Shown: in pieces, positions 23,841 through 32,363 of the stretch
Layout: the number at the start of each line of letters is the position of its first letter
Position numbering within the stretch: the stretch's first letter is position 1
Source: Candidatus Obscuribacter sp.
GTDB lineage: Bacteria > Cyanobacteriota > Vampirovibrionia > Obscuribacterales > Obscuribacteraceae
Length of the DNA: 64,000 nt
Assembly: GCA_016712465.1 (NCBI GenBank)
Contig: JADJQZ010000001.1
Span: 6,882,001 to 6,946,000, forward strand
Direction: 5' to 3'
Notes under the pieces: generated by a model
Database searches by the model: none
Seen by the model: only the letters and a program-made list of their open reading frames with translations
Told to the model about the DNA's origin: nothing
Translations under genes and position numbers: made by a program

Positions 23841-24591
23841 TGTAGCCTACCTGTCCTTCAATAATCCGGCGCGGTTGAATTGCCTGGGCGTGAATTTCTT
23901 CGAGGAATTGCCCAGAGCTATAACTGCCATGGAAGAGTCAGGGGTGCGTGCACTCGTGATTGAGGCAGCTGTGGGCCGGCATTTTTCTAGCGGGCTCGAT
24001 TTGAACGTGCTTGCCAATGAAAGCCTGCTCAAGGTAGACACGGAGGGCGACAAGATTCGTCTGAACGGCTTGATTCTCTCCTGGCAGAAAGCCTTGAGTT
24101 CGGTAGCCAATGCCCGCTTTCCGGTTATCGCCGCCGTGGATGGACTCTGTCTGGGGGCTGCTCTTGATCTGGTCAGCGCTTGCGATTTCTGCCTGGCCAC
24201 CAAGGATGCGCAGTTTTCCATCGAGGAAATCAATGTCGGCTTGATGGCCGATCTGGGTAGCTTGCAGCGTTTACCCCGTCGCATTCCCGAATCGGTGGTG
24301 CGCTATCTGGCCTTCACCGGCGAGAAAATGAGTGCTCACGCTGCGCAGGCGGCCGGACTGGTGCTGACGGTTTACGACAATTCCGATGCCCTGGGCCTGG
24401 CTGCTCAGGTTATGGCTAAGAAAATAGCCGCCAAGGAGGCATCGGCTATCACCGCCAGCAAGATGGCTCTTAATTTCAATCACGGTCACACCCTCGAGGA
24501 AAGCCTTGCGGAGTGTGCTCGTTTGCAGACAATCTGGATCAACCCCGAGCGAGTCATGGCCGAGGTGAGACGGATTGCAACCAAACAGTAG
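23809..24591 (+). CDS. ECH1-like enoyl-CoA hydratase/isomerase domain, out of frame with the SDR
   Basis: About 260 residues of crotonase fold, in +1 frame to the SDR. Oxyanion-hole blocks HFSSGLDL and DGLCLGAALDL are present. The three acidic residues of delta3,5-delta2,4-dienoyl-CoA isomerase (rat ECH1) appear to be conserved: Asp in GAALDL, Glu in EEINVGL and Asp in MADLGSLQRLP. That predicts isomerisation of dienoyl-CoA intermediates in unsaturated fatty-acid oxidation. There is no credible start codon: upstream in frame lies only the Arg-rich misreading of the SDR linker, and the first in-frame GTG (about 23890) would cut into the domain. Removing one C from the C5 run gives AANPYKSFVVSRTG and one continuous SDR-ECH protein. 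Start coordinate marks the first codon after the shift. Confidence 0.8.
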   Translation, partial: YKSFVVSRTGDVAYLSFNNPARLNCLGVNFFEELPRAITAMEESGVRALVIEAAVGRHFSSGLDLNVLANESLLKVDTEGDKIRLNGLILSWQKALSSVANARFPVIAAVDGLCLGAALDLVSACDFCLATKDAQFSIEEINVGLMADLGSLQRLPRRIPESVVRYLAFTGEKMSAHAAQAAGLVLTVYDNSDALGLAAQVMAKKIAAKEASAITASKMALNFNHGHTLEESLAECARLQTIWINPERVMAEVRRIATKQ

Positions 24592-24619
24592 TTTGGTTCA
24601 ACAATTCAACGGAGTGCTT

Positions 24620-25849
24620 ATGAACGAGAACAGCACAAATGAAAACCATGCCGGCAGGGATGTAAGTGTACTTATTGGTACAGGCGGCTCTCGCTCCATA
24701 CTATTTGGAACCGGTGTGCTTATGGCCCTTGCTCAGAGCCGCTTTGGCCGCTTCCGGTCAATCGGCGGTGTGAGCGGCGGCTCCATGCCTGCATCCATGA
24801 TAGCTTCCCGACCGGACGTAACCTGGCTGCTCAACACAGTTCTGGATACTGACTTTAACAAGATGGTGAAGCGGCGTGTCTCGCTGGTCAAGTTCCTGTA
24901 TACGGTTTTACGGGATCCCCAGCCCATCGATCCGCCCCCGCTGCAAGGTGCCCTTGACCCAGCCGATATGGGGCAATACTTCAACGATCTGATACCTGAT
25001 TGGCCGCCTCATTTCTGGACTATGGCCCTGTCCGGTCAGAAGAAGGTGATCTTTACCAGGGACGGCATTTTAATGGATAGGGAAGGCGGTGGGCTGGAAC
25101 TGGCTTCAGCGGCTCCTGTCGGTGTCGGTACGGCGGTTTGCGCTACATGCGCCGTACCGATGCTGCTTGATCCGGTGCCCTGGAAGACCGACAAGGGAGA
25201 TGACCATCTATTGATAGATGGAGGCTTCGGTCCGGAAGGGCGTTGTCCGGTTTCGGTTCCGGAGGCTTTGCATGCGCTCAAAGGGTCTTACTTGATAGTG
25301 GTCAATGTAGGGCCTGACAAGAGCAGCCTGCACCTTTTGATCGACAGGGTTTTCGGTATTGTCTGCGATGACCGTCACAGCCTCAGGGAAGATGTGGAAG
25401 TGGCGGAAGATCACAGTCGCATCGTTGTGACACCGGCTTCGCCTCTATATGGATCATTCAAGTTCAAGATGACCCGCAGAGAAAAATGGCAGATGATCAT
25501 GTCCGGCTACATGGCGGCAGTAACAGCCTTCGCCCGGCACGGCTTACTGAGCGGCGACAACCTGGCCCAGGCTCAGGAACGTGGCGTCAAGGCCTTGCTG
25601 CTTCTGGCGGCCAGACAAAAGCCCTACAATCAGGACAAGTTACCACCTGAGTTGGATCAAATTTTCGTCGACCTGTCTTTCCCGGCTGAGAAGTTTGCAG
25701 CGGTAGAAAGATTTGCTGCCGACGCCCCAGTCGCTGTGGCTGAGAGCTGTCAGGAGTCTGTACCTGTGGTGGAAGCCGGTCGGGAAACCGCTACTGAGGA
25801 AGTAGTAGTTGACCTGCCGCCTGTCACTGCGGAAACTCCCGCCGCCTGA
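24620..25849 (+). CDS. Patatin-like phospholipase
   Basis: 409 residues from the ATG at 24620 (GGAG site). Patatin fold: Gly-rich oxyanion loop GTGGSRS (20-26), nucleophile Ser52 in GVSGGS, and catalytic-dyad Asp200 in LIDGGF. A helical region follows, and the last 70 residues are Ala/Val/Glu-rich with low complexity (resembling the SDR linker). Family members hydrolyse acyl chains from phospholipids or neutral lipids. Its position 28 nt after the dienoyl-CoA isomerase suggests a role in releasing fatty acids for oxidation. There is no signal peptide, so it is probably cytoplasmic. Confidence 0.88.
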   Translation: MNENSTNENHAGRDVSVLIGTGGSRSILFGTGVLMALAQSRFGRFRSIGGVSGGSMPASMIASRPDVTWLLNTVLDTDFNKMVKRRVSLVKFLYTVLRDPQPIDPPPLQGALDPADMGQYFNDLIPDWPPHFWTMALSGQKKVIFTRDGILMDREGGGLELASAAPVGVGTAVCATCAVPMLLDPVPWKTDKGDDHLLIDGGFGPEGRCPVSVPEALHALKGSYLIVVNVGPDKSSLHLLIDRVFGIVCDDRHSLREDVEVAEDHSRIVVTPASPLYGSFKFKMTRREKWQMIMSGYMAAVTAFARHGLLSGDNLAQAQERGVKALLLLAARQKPYNQDKLPPELDQIFVDLSFPAEKFAAVERFAADAPVAVAESCQESVPVVEAGRETATEEVVVDLPPVTAETPAA

Positions 25850-26490
25850 TAACCGGCGAAGGGAAAAGCGTCTCACTCCCCCCAAGCCTTAGCGGCCTGA
25901 TATCGCGAGGCTGGGGGAGATGGGATTTACGGCAAAGCTTTCTTTAGGAAAAATTTCGTTTGTTTTGCCGCACCGTTGCCGCTAGGTTGGAGATACGTTC
26001 ATCAATAACCTTTTCCCCCAGGAAATCTCCCTTTTAGTTTCAAAACAAAGCCCTGTATTTAGATTCTCTTGTTCCCACTGCTGTATATCGGCGGTGGGTT
26101 CGTTGCTTCTTTATACAGGTAGGGATATCTGCTGGATGGTTTGGTGAATGGCTGTTGTCATTGTCGGAATTCCAGTTTTGCTAGTTATGGGGCTGAAAGG
26201 TTCGCATAGTTAGCAGGAATTGCTGGTGGTGGCACCGTCTCTGTGCGGATTGATAAAGCGGCCTACTGCTCTACCTCCTATACTCCGGTCGCATCTTAGC
26301 GGCACAGTAAACGGAAGAACATCAAGAAGCATTGTCGTTAATTGGAGGAATGGACCGGCAATTACTGCGGTTCAAATTAGTTGCATTCAAAAGGAACGAT
26401 TCGGCAATACCGAAGCGTACCCAGCGGATGTAGAAACCATCAAATTTCAGGGTTCCAAAGGCATTGCTCTGAGGAACCTGGGAGTCACTT
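25850..26490. other. 641-bp intergenic region before ftsH-like gene
   Basis: An imperfect hairpin CTCCCCCCAAGCCT/AGGCTGGGGGAG (25876-25919) follows the patatin gene and is probably its terminator. The rest should hold the promoter of the FtsH-like gene, but no clear -35/-10 pair was found. An open frame at 26220-26627 runs into the FtsH gene in another frame and is not credible. Confidence 0.45.
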
Positions 26491-28836
26491 ATGAAAAAGT
26501 ACATAGTACCTGCGATTTTCATCGGGTTAGCGAGTGTCATCCTTTTCAGCATCTCGCGCATGGACAATGGTGTTATTCATCAAGGTCTGCCCACCGCCTT
26601 CAACAATACGTCCGACAGCTCTTATGACAACAGTTCTAAGGCTGCTCCGGCGCATGAGCTGGCAAAGAAAGGGAACCCAACTTTCGGCGTCAATGACGTC
26701 AAACCTGAAACTGTCACCAGTGGAAACACTGTGGCAGCGGCAGGTAGCCCGGTCGTAGTCCAAGGTGGCAGCACCAGCGTGGTTGCCACCGACACTGCTA
26801 CCGGCAAGCCAATCGAAATCATCATTAAGGATCGCCGTGCCCGGGAAGGTGATGACGAGGCCAATGACCTGGGACACAGCCCTACCTCAATAGGTTCGTT
26901 CTTCGCCGGTTTACTAGCCATAGTCTGGTACATCACCAAGTTGGCAATCGGCTTCATCGTTATCTACTTAGTCTTCCAGCTGATCACCGGTCGCTGGCGC
27001 AACGGCTTAGGCGGTCAACGTCTGATGGCCCCAAACCGCGGCGGCTCTGGCGATGCTAACGGTATTGCCGATAAGTCTTTCGGACAATGGATTGACCCTG
27101 CCGACATCAAAGGCAACGGTTTTGCCGATGTTGCCGGTGTACCGGAAGCCATCACTCAAATGAAGAAGGTGAAGGTAAAAATCTTCGAGCAAGCGGGTAT
27201 CGTCAAGAAAATCCGCGCCGAAGAAGAAGCGAAGAAAGGCAAAGACGGCGACAAGAATCTTGTTAAGGTCAGCGCTGCCGATTTGATGGCCAGACTGCAA
27301 GGTATGACCAAGAAGTCCAAATTCGGTGGTAAATTGCCCCAATGCGTACTGTTAGAAGGCCCTCCGGGAACCGGCAAAACCTTGCTGATTACTGCTCTGG
27401 CTAAAGAGTGCGACGTGCCTGTCTTCGTTATCTCGGGATCAGACTTCGTGGAAATGTTCGTCGGTCTTGGCGCTAACCGTGTTCGCGAAATGTTCGCCGA
27501 TGCGCGCGAGAAAAGACCTTGCATCATCTTCATCGACGAGCTGGACGCAGTTGGTCGTGCTCGTTCCAGCGGTCCGGTTGCTCACCCTGAAGCCGACCAA
27601 ACTTTGAACCAAATCCTGGTTGAATTGCAAGGCTTGAACACCGGCAACCAAAACTTCGGTTTGTGGATTTTCGGTGCTACCAACCGTGTGGACATTCTGG
27701 ACAAAGCTTTGCTGCGTCCTGGTCGTTTCACCTGGAAAATCAAAGTTGATCCGCCGCACATTGATGGTCGCGTAGCGATTTTGAAAGTGCATGCCGGCAA
27801 ACGCGAAGTGCCTCTGGATAAGAACGTAGACTTCTACGCCATTGCCAGCGTGCTCGGTGGTTTGACCGGTGCCGATCTGGAAAACGTGGTAAACGAAACG
27901 GCGCTGTATGCCGATGAGTTAGCTGAAGCGGAAGCCCAAAAGCTGCGCGCTAAAGGCATCACCGACGAAGAAAAGATCAAAACCATGGTGAAAGCAACCG
28001 TCAGCCAGGAAGACTTCTTCGAGGGTCTCTTGCGCCATTTGATGGGTGTGAAAACCGAGGTGCCTCAAACCTTCGACCAGATCTTCAACACCACTGTGCA
28101 CGAAGCCGGTCATGCCATCGGTATCGCCTACGAAGGCTTCCTGGGCAGAACCGACGAGAAAGTGCGTTTCATCGCCGTGGAACCTCGCGGTCGCTCCGGT
28201 GGCTTGACCTTCAAAACGCCAAGCCGCGATGCGTTTACCAAAACCCTGGACGACGTTGACGCTGATGCCGTTTGCGGCTATGGTGGCAGCGCTGCTCAGC
28301 TGGTCTGGTTGAACACGAAAGACTCTGGTCCGGACAACGACTTTGAAGTGGTAGCCGGCAACATTCACCGTGCTATCGGTCGCTGGTACGGTTCCGAGAG
28401 ATTGGGACCTATCTCTCTTGGTGTCAGAGGTCAAACTCAGTCTACCGAGATGGGTGCAGCGCAAAGAGACTTGATTGACTCAGAGTGCAATCGGAAAACC
28501 AAAGAGCTGTATGCTCGCACCTGGTGGATCATGAACTTGTTCGTTCGTTCCGAAGCAATCTGGACCATGTTCTGGGAGCTTTTGGAAGGCAAGATCATGC
28601 GCGAAGATCGTTTCGCCGAGTTGTTCGCCGAAGCCATGAAGGAAGTGGAAGCACATCCTGAATGGAAAAACGGTTCACTGGAGAGCCTGATGAAAAAGGT
28701 CTCCGAGAACCCCTACGGCTGGTCACCTGAGCCTCTGGATGCAGGTTTACGCGAATACATCAAAGCTCGCATCGAGAAACTGCGCGCGCGCTACGAAGCT
28801 CTGGAAGCAGCTCAGGCAGCGGAAGAAGTTAAGTAG
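26491..28836 (+). CDS. ftsH: FtsH-like AAA+ membrane zinc protease, enlarged
   Basis: 781 residues (typical FtsH about 610-650). TM1 at about 5-20, a Ser/Thr/Val-rich external region (about 25-130), TM2 at about 133-160. AAA module: Walker A GPPGTGKT (290-297), pore loop MFVGLG, Walker B IIFIDELDAVGR, second region of homology ATNRVDILDKALLRPGRF. Zinc site His537-EAG-His541, with a likely third ligand in GPDNDFEVV. Two differences stand out: a long extracytoplasmic segment, and an insertion of about 35 Lys/Glu-rich residues between DVAGVPEA and the Walker A (KKIRAEEEAKKGKDGDKN). It may be a specialised paralogue; whether it is the only FtsH cannot be told. Site GAGGAA lies about 15 nt before the ATG. 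Confidence 0.88.
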   Translation: MKKYIVPAIFIGLASVILFSISRMDNGVIHQGLPTAFNNTSDSSYDNSSKAAPAHELAKKGNPTFGVNDVKPETVTSGNTVAAAGSPVVVQGGSTSVVATDTATGKPIEIIIKDRRAREGDDEANDLGHSPTSIGSFFAGLLAIVWYITKLAIGFIVIYLVFQLITGRWRNGLGGQRLMAPNRGGSGDANGIADKSFGQWIDPADIKGNGFADVAGVPEAITQMKKVKVKIFEQAGIVKKIRAEEEAKKGKDGDKNLVKVSAADLMARLQGMTKKSKFGGKLPQCVLLEGPPGTGKTLLITALAKECDVPVFVISGSDFVEMFVGLGANRVREMFADAREKRPCIIFIDELDAVGRARSSGPVAHPEADQTLNQILVELQGLNTGNQNFGLWIFGATNRVDILDKALLRPGRFTWKIKVDPPHIDGRVAILKVHAGKREVPLDKNVDFYAIASVLGGLTGADLENVVNETALYADELAEAEAQKLRAKGITDEEKIKTMVKATVSQEDFFEGLLRHLMGVKTEVPQTFDQIFNTTVHEAGHAIGIAYEGFLGRTDEKVRFIAVEPRGRSGGLTFKTPSRDAFTKTLDDVDADAVCGYGGSAAQLVWLNTKDSGPDNDFEVVAGNIHRAIGRWYGSERLGPISLGVRGQTQSTEMGAAQRDLIDSECNRKTKELYARTWWIMNLFVRSEAIWTMFWELLEGKIMREDRFAELFAEAMKEVEAHPEWKNGSLESLMKKVSENPYGWSPEPLDAGLREYIKARIEKLRARYEALEAAQAAEEVK

Positions 28837-28892
28837 TCGCCGGTCAGGGAAGGATGAAATAAATTGGAATTAGCCAGGGACGGCATTTAGAT

Positions 28893-28930
28893 AGCGGTGA
28901 ACAAGGACGTTTACCGCTGCTTTCTTTTAT
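28893..28930 (+). terminator. Rho-independent terminator after ftsH
   Basis: Stem AGCGGTGAAC (28893-28902)/GTTTACCGCT (28909-28918), one mismatch, followed by TTTCTTTTATT. The rest of the 28837-29114 gap shows no gene. Confidence 0.75.
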
Positions 28931-29114
28931 TGGCAAAGGATTCGACTTGGTTTCGAAAGCTCTATTGATTTTTTGCGATTTTTGCACTTTTTGAGCTTTC
29001 CTTATGTGAATACTTGTGGATTTCTAAGAGCGCAAGGTCACTCTCGCGGTTTTCCTTTCTAGAACTAGTGATGAAAGCCATTTCCCCAAATTAGTCCCAA
29101 AGAGGAATACACAG

Positions 29115-29495
29115 ATGACTTCGGACAAGCTGAGTGACAGCGCTTACCGAACCGATGCAGAAGGGAGAAGACTGGCTATGTCCGTCGAAGGTCTTGAGTT
29201 TCAGTTGGCTATTGCCGTGGAACTTGGTCAGGATGCATCCACCCTGAACTGCATACAGGAAGAAATAAATACAGCACAACTGGCCTTTGAGCAGTACCAG
29301 GCGCAGGTCGCTCTGGCAGCTCCACAGGCTGTCTGTGTTGTCAAACCGTCCAGTTGGAGAACCAACCTGCTGCGTCTTTTAAGACCCTGGTCTTGGTTCA
29401 AAGATGAGACCTTTACCAAACCCGAGGCAGTCATTGCGCAGAGACCTATGCCTGCACATATGACGGCAGGAAAGCGGCGTATGTCGACCCAATAA
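29115..29495 (+). CDS. Small soluble protein, unknown
   Basis: 126 residues from the ATG at 29115 (AGAGGA site). The N-terminal 70 residues are predicted helical (GLEFQLAIAVELGQDASTLN, EEINTAQLAFEQYQAQVA). The C-terminal part is basic with Trp (SSWRTNLLRLLRPWSWF) and could lie on a membrane. No family recognised. It is the first of three small genes between ftsH and the strand switch. Confidence 0.6.
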   Translation: MTSDKLSDSAYRTDAEGRRLAMSVEGLEFQLAIAVELGQDASTLNCIQEEINTAQLAFEQYQAQVALAAPQAVCVVKPSSWRTNLLRLLRPWSWFKDETFTKPEAVIAQRPMPAHMTAGKRRMSTQ

Positions 29496-29547
29496 AGGGC
29501 TCGTCTAGCTGTTCCTATCTCAATAAACCATTTTAAGGAGTACTGAT

Positions 29548-29664
29548 ATGAGTGAAAACAGATCACGGCTTCCGTATCGGCAGCCACCTACCTTGTTGAA
29601 TTACATCGTCGTGCCCGTAGCCATTATTGCGGTTGTAGGCTTTTTCCTGGCTTTGATTTTCTGA
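29548..29664 (+). CDS. 38-residue single-TM protein
   Basis: Start ATG at 29548 with AAGGAG 8 nt upstream; stop TGA at 29662-29664. A basic N-terminus (MSENRSRLPYRQPP) is followed by one TM (NYIVVPVAIIAVVGFFLALI), then Phe and the stop. The clean SD, the spacing after the preceding gene and the net topology (N-in) support it as real. It may be a small membrane regulator; FtsH is encoded nearby, but no link is shown. Confidence 0.6.
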   Translation: MSENRSRLPYRQPPTLLNYIVVPVAIIAVVGFFLALIF

Positions 29665-29771
29665 ATTAGCCGGGCATTTTGCTTTCGTCTTGCACAGGGA
29701 TTTGTGGAATATTTTCTGGTTGTGCTGCTGACGGAGTTCAGTGGCATAACCTCCCAACTTGAGAGGTGTAT

Positions 29772-30059
29772 ATGGATTTTTTTTCAGGGCCGGTAGTCTT
29801 CTTGCTCTTAGTGGGCGGTGTATATGCGGCTATTCTATTGGGGTCCTTGTTGAGTAAGCGTTACCATTTGTGGTGCGAGCTTTTCGCTGACAACGATAAG
29901 AAGGTGAACGCCGAGATGGGGATACTTCTCTTTACTCTGGCTGTGCCTATGGCGCTTATTGCCGGCGGTTATATGGTTTGGGCCTGTGCCGCGCTTTTCG
30001 TCACCTGTGTGGTGATCTCCACTTTGATTGAAGCTATAGGGCGCGAGAATATTTATTGA
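29772..30059 (+). CDS. Small membrane protein, two to three TM
   Basis: 95 residues from the ATG at 29772 (GAGAGG upstream; a GTG at 29766 is the alternative). TM at about 5-27 (GPVVFLLLVGGVYAAILLG), a polar loop with LFADNDKKVNAEMG, and two close hydrophobic segments (about 48-85). The tail is EAIGRENIY. No family recognised. It is the last gene before the strand switch. Confidence 0.6.
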   Translation: MDFFSGPVVFLLLVGGVYAAILLGSLLSKRYHLWCELFADNDKKVNAEMGILLFTLAVPMALIAGGYMVWACAALFVTCVVISTLIEAIGRENIY

Positions 30060-30531
30060 GTCGGCTTATCTATTCAGGCAGTGTGCCACCGGCTTGAAGG
30101 GCAGACCCTGCGGCCCGGCACACTGAATTGATTGATCTTTGCCGTCCCGCTGGAATTTTTTTTGCGGAAAGTATATGAAGGTATATAGTACACATAAAGT
30201 GGCATAACGCCCCATTCTAGATCCGATAGCCTGTTCAATACATTTCAAGAGTGAAAGCGATGAGCCTTTTGCAATGGCAGGCAGAGGGAGTGACTGAGGG
30301 ACTTGCGGTGTGGCTGTCGTTGTTAGCAAGGCTATTATATAAGGTAAGAGAAAGGCGGAAATAATCAATTATACGGTTCCTGTCGGCGGCTGGTACTACT
30401 TAGCGGCTTCTAAGGGGTTACTCCGTTGATTGCGGAAGCTTTTCGCGTTCATTTGGAAGACTTGCTCCCCGCAGAGAGCAAGTCTTGCCGAAGGTTGTGT
30501 CAGGCAGCCCTGTGACCGGCTCCTGCCAGCA
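30060..30531. other. Convergent boundary with two inverted repeats
   Basis: The region separates + genes ending at 30059 from - genes ending at 30532. CAGTGTGCC (30079-30087)/GGCACACTG (30117-30125) is a 9-bp stem that could end the + transcripts. AAGACTTGCTC (30457-30467)/GAGCAAGTCTT (30476-30486) is a perfect 11-bp stem that could end the - transcripts. Neither has a long T-tract. No gene is credible here. Confidence 0.6.
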
Positions 30532-31215
30532 CTAACTCCACTTGAGGTTGTAGTCCGGTACGAACTGTCCAGCTACCGAGAAATGACCGTTGCCGTCGTA
30601 CCTCACCTCGACTGCGCTGAGTGGGCGACGGGCCATTTGCGAAAGTGACTGACAGATCATGCTTATTCCGGCCGAACATTCTTGCCGAGGCTCGTTATCC
30701 TGCGTCGATAGATTGTGGTAGGTGGCTAGAGTGAAGGAACTATATGGCTTCATTCGCACTAGACCGCCTGAGCCGATGCGCTGGATGCTGCCATGGCTGT
30801 TCTCGATAATCTTGGAGACTCCGCCTACTACCCGTCCCTGGTTTACTTCGATTTCCTCTTTAAGATCCGGTATCCAGACCAGAACAGAGTCCGGTCTACT
30901 TTCCGGCGCATCAGGCAGTACTTGCAAGAAGTGTCCGTCGGCATTTTGCGTCACGGTCAGAGGTCTTTCGCTGGTAAGGCGATAGTGACCTTCGCTATTC
31001 ACTTCCACGGAAGCTCGTCTGATGATTAGCTCGGCCCCGCGAGGGAAGTCGGCGCCGATTATCTGCGCATCAGGGCTGAGAAGCAGGTCGATTGCCACGG
31101 CAGGACCGGCTTTGAGCTGTCCGCGAATATAGTATTGACCTTCGTTGGTTCTTTGCAGAGGCAGGGTGGCACCGGCGAAGAGGGTGCCTTTATTGGTGAG
31201 GGTGAAAAGTTTCAT
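30532..31215 (-). CDS. Unknown soluble beta-rich protein
   Basis: 227 residues from the ATG at 31215 (GGAG 8 nt upstream). The alternating pattern (MKLFTLTNKGTLFAGATLPL, GHYRLTSERPLTVTQNADGH, DSVLVWIPDLKEEIEVNQG) predicts a beta-sandwich or barrel. No signal peptide or TM. The C-terminal 60 residues include two Cys (PRQECSAGISMICQ). No family recognised. Confidence 0.65.
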   Translation of the reverse strand: MKLFTLTNKGTLFAGATLPLQRTNEGQYYIRGQLKAGPAVAIDLLLSPDAQIIGADFPRGAELIIRRASVEVNSEGHYRLTSERPLTVTQNADGHFLQVLPDAPESRPDSVLVWIPDLKEEIEVNQGRVVGGVSKIIENSHGSIQRIGSGGLVRMKPYSSFTLATYHNLSTQDNEPRQECSAGISMICQSLSQMARRPLSAVEVRYDGNGHFSVAGQFVPDYNLKWS

Positions 31216-31284
31216 GTCTTGTGCTCCATCTGTGACGGCATATAGCCGCACGGTTAAACCGGAAAGCATTCCGGCTAAGGGTGA

Positions 31285-31305
31285 CCGGCAGAGACAATCT
31301 GCCGG
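31285..31305. terminator. Intercistronic hairpin
   Basis: Perfect 8-bp stem CCGGCAGA/TCTGCCGG with a GACAA loop, between two - strand genes, about 70 nt before the ATG at 31215. No T-tract on the - strand. Confidence 0.55.
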
Positions 31306-31355
31306 CAGGATAGGTTTTTCTCAATCTCAAGGGCGTGCTGCGCTTGGGAAATTTG

Positions 31356-31772
31356 TTAGCGCTTCGGAAGGAAGCTCAGCTCTTTTCTCAATGTGCCTGT
31401 AGCGAAGGCCAGAAGCCAAACCAGCAAGGTATTAAGGAGAGCAACGGCGGCGAGAGCGGTTAAGCTGAGCAGTCCGATTGCTCCTGCGAAAAGGATCGAG
31501 GTTATTTTCAGCGCCGTTGCTCCTGATACCACGCCAAAGACAGTGGCCAGAGCAAAGCCGGGCTCTTTCAACTGAAGTACGGTAGAAACAGACAAGATGA
31601 GCGCCAGGTAGATAAGCCAGGCCAGGGCGGAAATAAAAGCAGCCATAGCTAACAGGTGAGTCCAGGGGGCAATGGCGAAGGCCGACAGGGCGAAGAAATT
31701 AGAGACGAGGATGAGTAGGAAGGTCGCCGTAAACACATAGGCATACGACTTAAGTAAGTTCAAAAGCGGCAT
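31356..31772 (-). CDS. Four-TM membrane protein, unknown
   Basis: 138 residues from the ATG at 31772 (GGAGA site). Four hydrophobic helices (about 11-33, 38-62, 72-95, 100-125) with short loops and a basic tail (RKELSFLPKR). No family recognised. It starts 27 nt after the GNAT gene stop, so the two are co-transcribed. Confidence 0.65.
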   Translation of the reverse strand: MPLLNLLKSYAYVFTATFLLILVSNFFALSAFAIAPWTHLLAMAAFISALAWLIYLALILSVSTVLQLKEPGFALATVFGVVSGATALKITSILFAGAIGLLSLTALAAVALLNTLLVWLLAFATGTLRKELSFLPKR

Positions 31773-31799
31773 GGGGTCTCCTCTTTGAAAAGTTGATTC

Positions 31800-32279
31800 T
31801 CAGGACCCATTCAGCAGAGACTGCAGAGAATGGGTATCGAAGCGCATCAGGAAGGCGGGCTTGCCTTTTCCGTAGTAATTGTTGATCTGGGCGGCAGGGC
31901 GAAAGCCGGCCGCTTCGTAGAAAGAAATCGCTGCTAAGTTTGAGGCTTTCACATGCAGGCGAATTTGATTCTTACCGTGGTCCGGCAGGGCATCGATGAC
32001 TTTCTTGAGCAGGGCTTTGCCAATGCCGCAGCGTTGGATTTCTGAATCTACACCCATGTATGTAATATAGACTCCTTCCTCTCTGCAGATGAAAGTGAGG
32101 AAGCCGAGAACAGTTTCTTCCCGTACTGCTACCAGCACCTTATCGGGACTTTCGGCTAGAATCCTGTCCAGCCAGTCTTCTTCAAAGGGGCAGTCCAGTA
32201 CGGCATTGTTAATCTTTAGGATGGCAGCTTTGTCTGCCATAGCAGCTTTACGAATGCGAAAACGAATTAATGTGTTCAT
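31800..32279 (-). CDS. GNAT-family N-acetyltransferase
   Basis: 159 residues from the ATG at 32279. GNAT fold: motif D/A regions with VAVREETVLGFLTFI, YITYMGVDSEIQRCGIGKALL (acetyl-CoA-binding Q-x-x-G-x-G), and LHVKASNLAAISFYEAAGF, the classic motif B. It is close to RimI-type or small-molecule acetyltransferases; the acceptor is unknown. A 19-bp palindrome lies about 50 nt upstream. Confidence 0.88.
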   Translation of the reverse strand: MNTLIRFRIRKAAMADKAAILKINNAVLDCPFEEDWLDRILAESPDKVLVAVREETVLGFLTFICREEGVYITYMGVDSEIQRCGIGKALLKKVIDALPDHGKNQIRLHVKASNLAAISFYEAAGFRPAAQINNYYGKGKPAFLMRFDTHSLQSLLNGS

Positions 32280-32328
32280 ATGCCTTCCCAGGTGCTAATA
32301 GCGGCACCGGCAAAAAGGGTTGTGGTGG

Positions 32329-32347
32329 GATCTTGAACTTCAAGATC
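32329..32347. promoter_or_regulatory. 19-bp palindrome GATCTTGAA-C-TTCAAGATC
   Basis: Perfect 9-bp arms around one base, between the - strand genes ending at 32364 and starting at 32279. As RNA it would form a hairpin followed by a CA-rich leader; as DNA it could be a dimeric operator. Confidence 0.5.
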
Positions 32348-32363
32348 GTGGTTGTGTTTGTTG

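Noticed and set aside
26220..26627. 135-codon open frame upstream of ftsH
   Set aside because: It overlaps the start of ftsH in another frame, has no SD or homology, and ends inside ftsH.
30066..30368. 100-codon - strand open frame in the convergent gap
   Set aside because: It spans an inverted repeat, lacks an SD and has no homology; the region is better explained as a transcription end zone.
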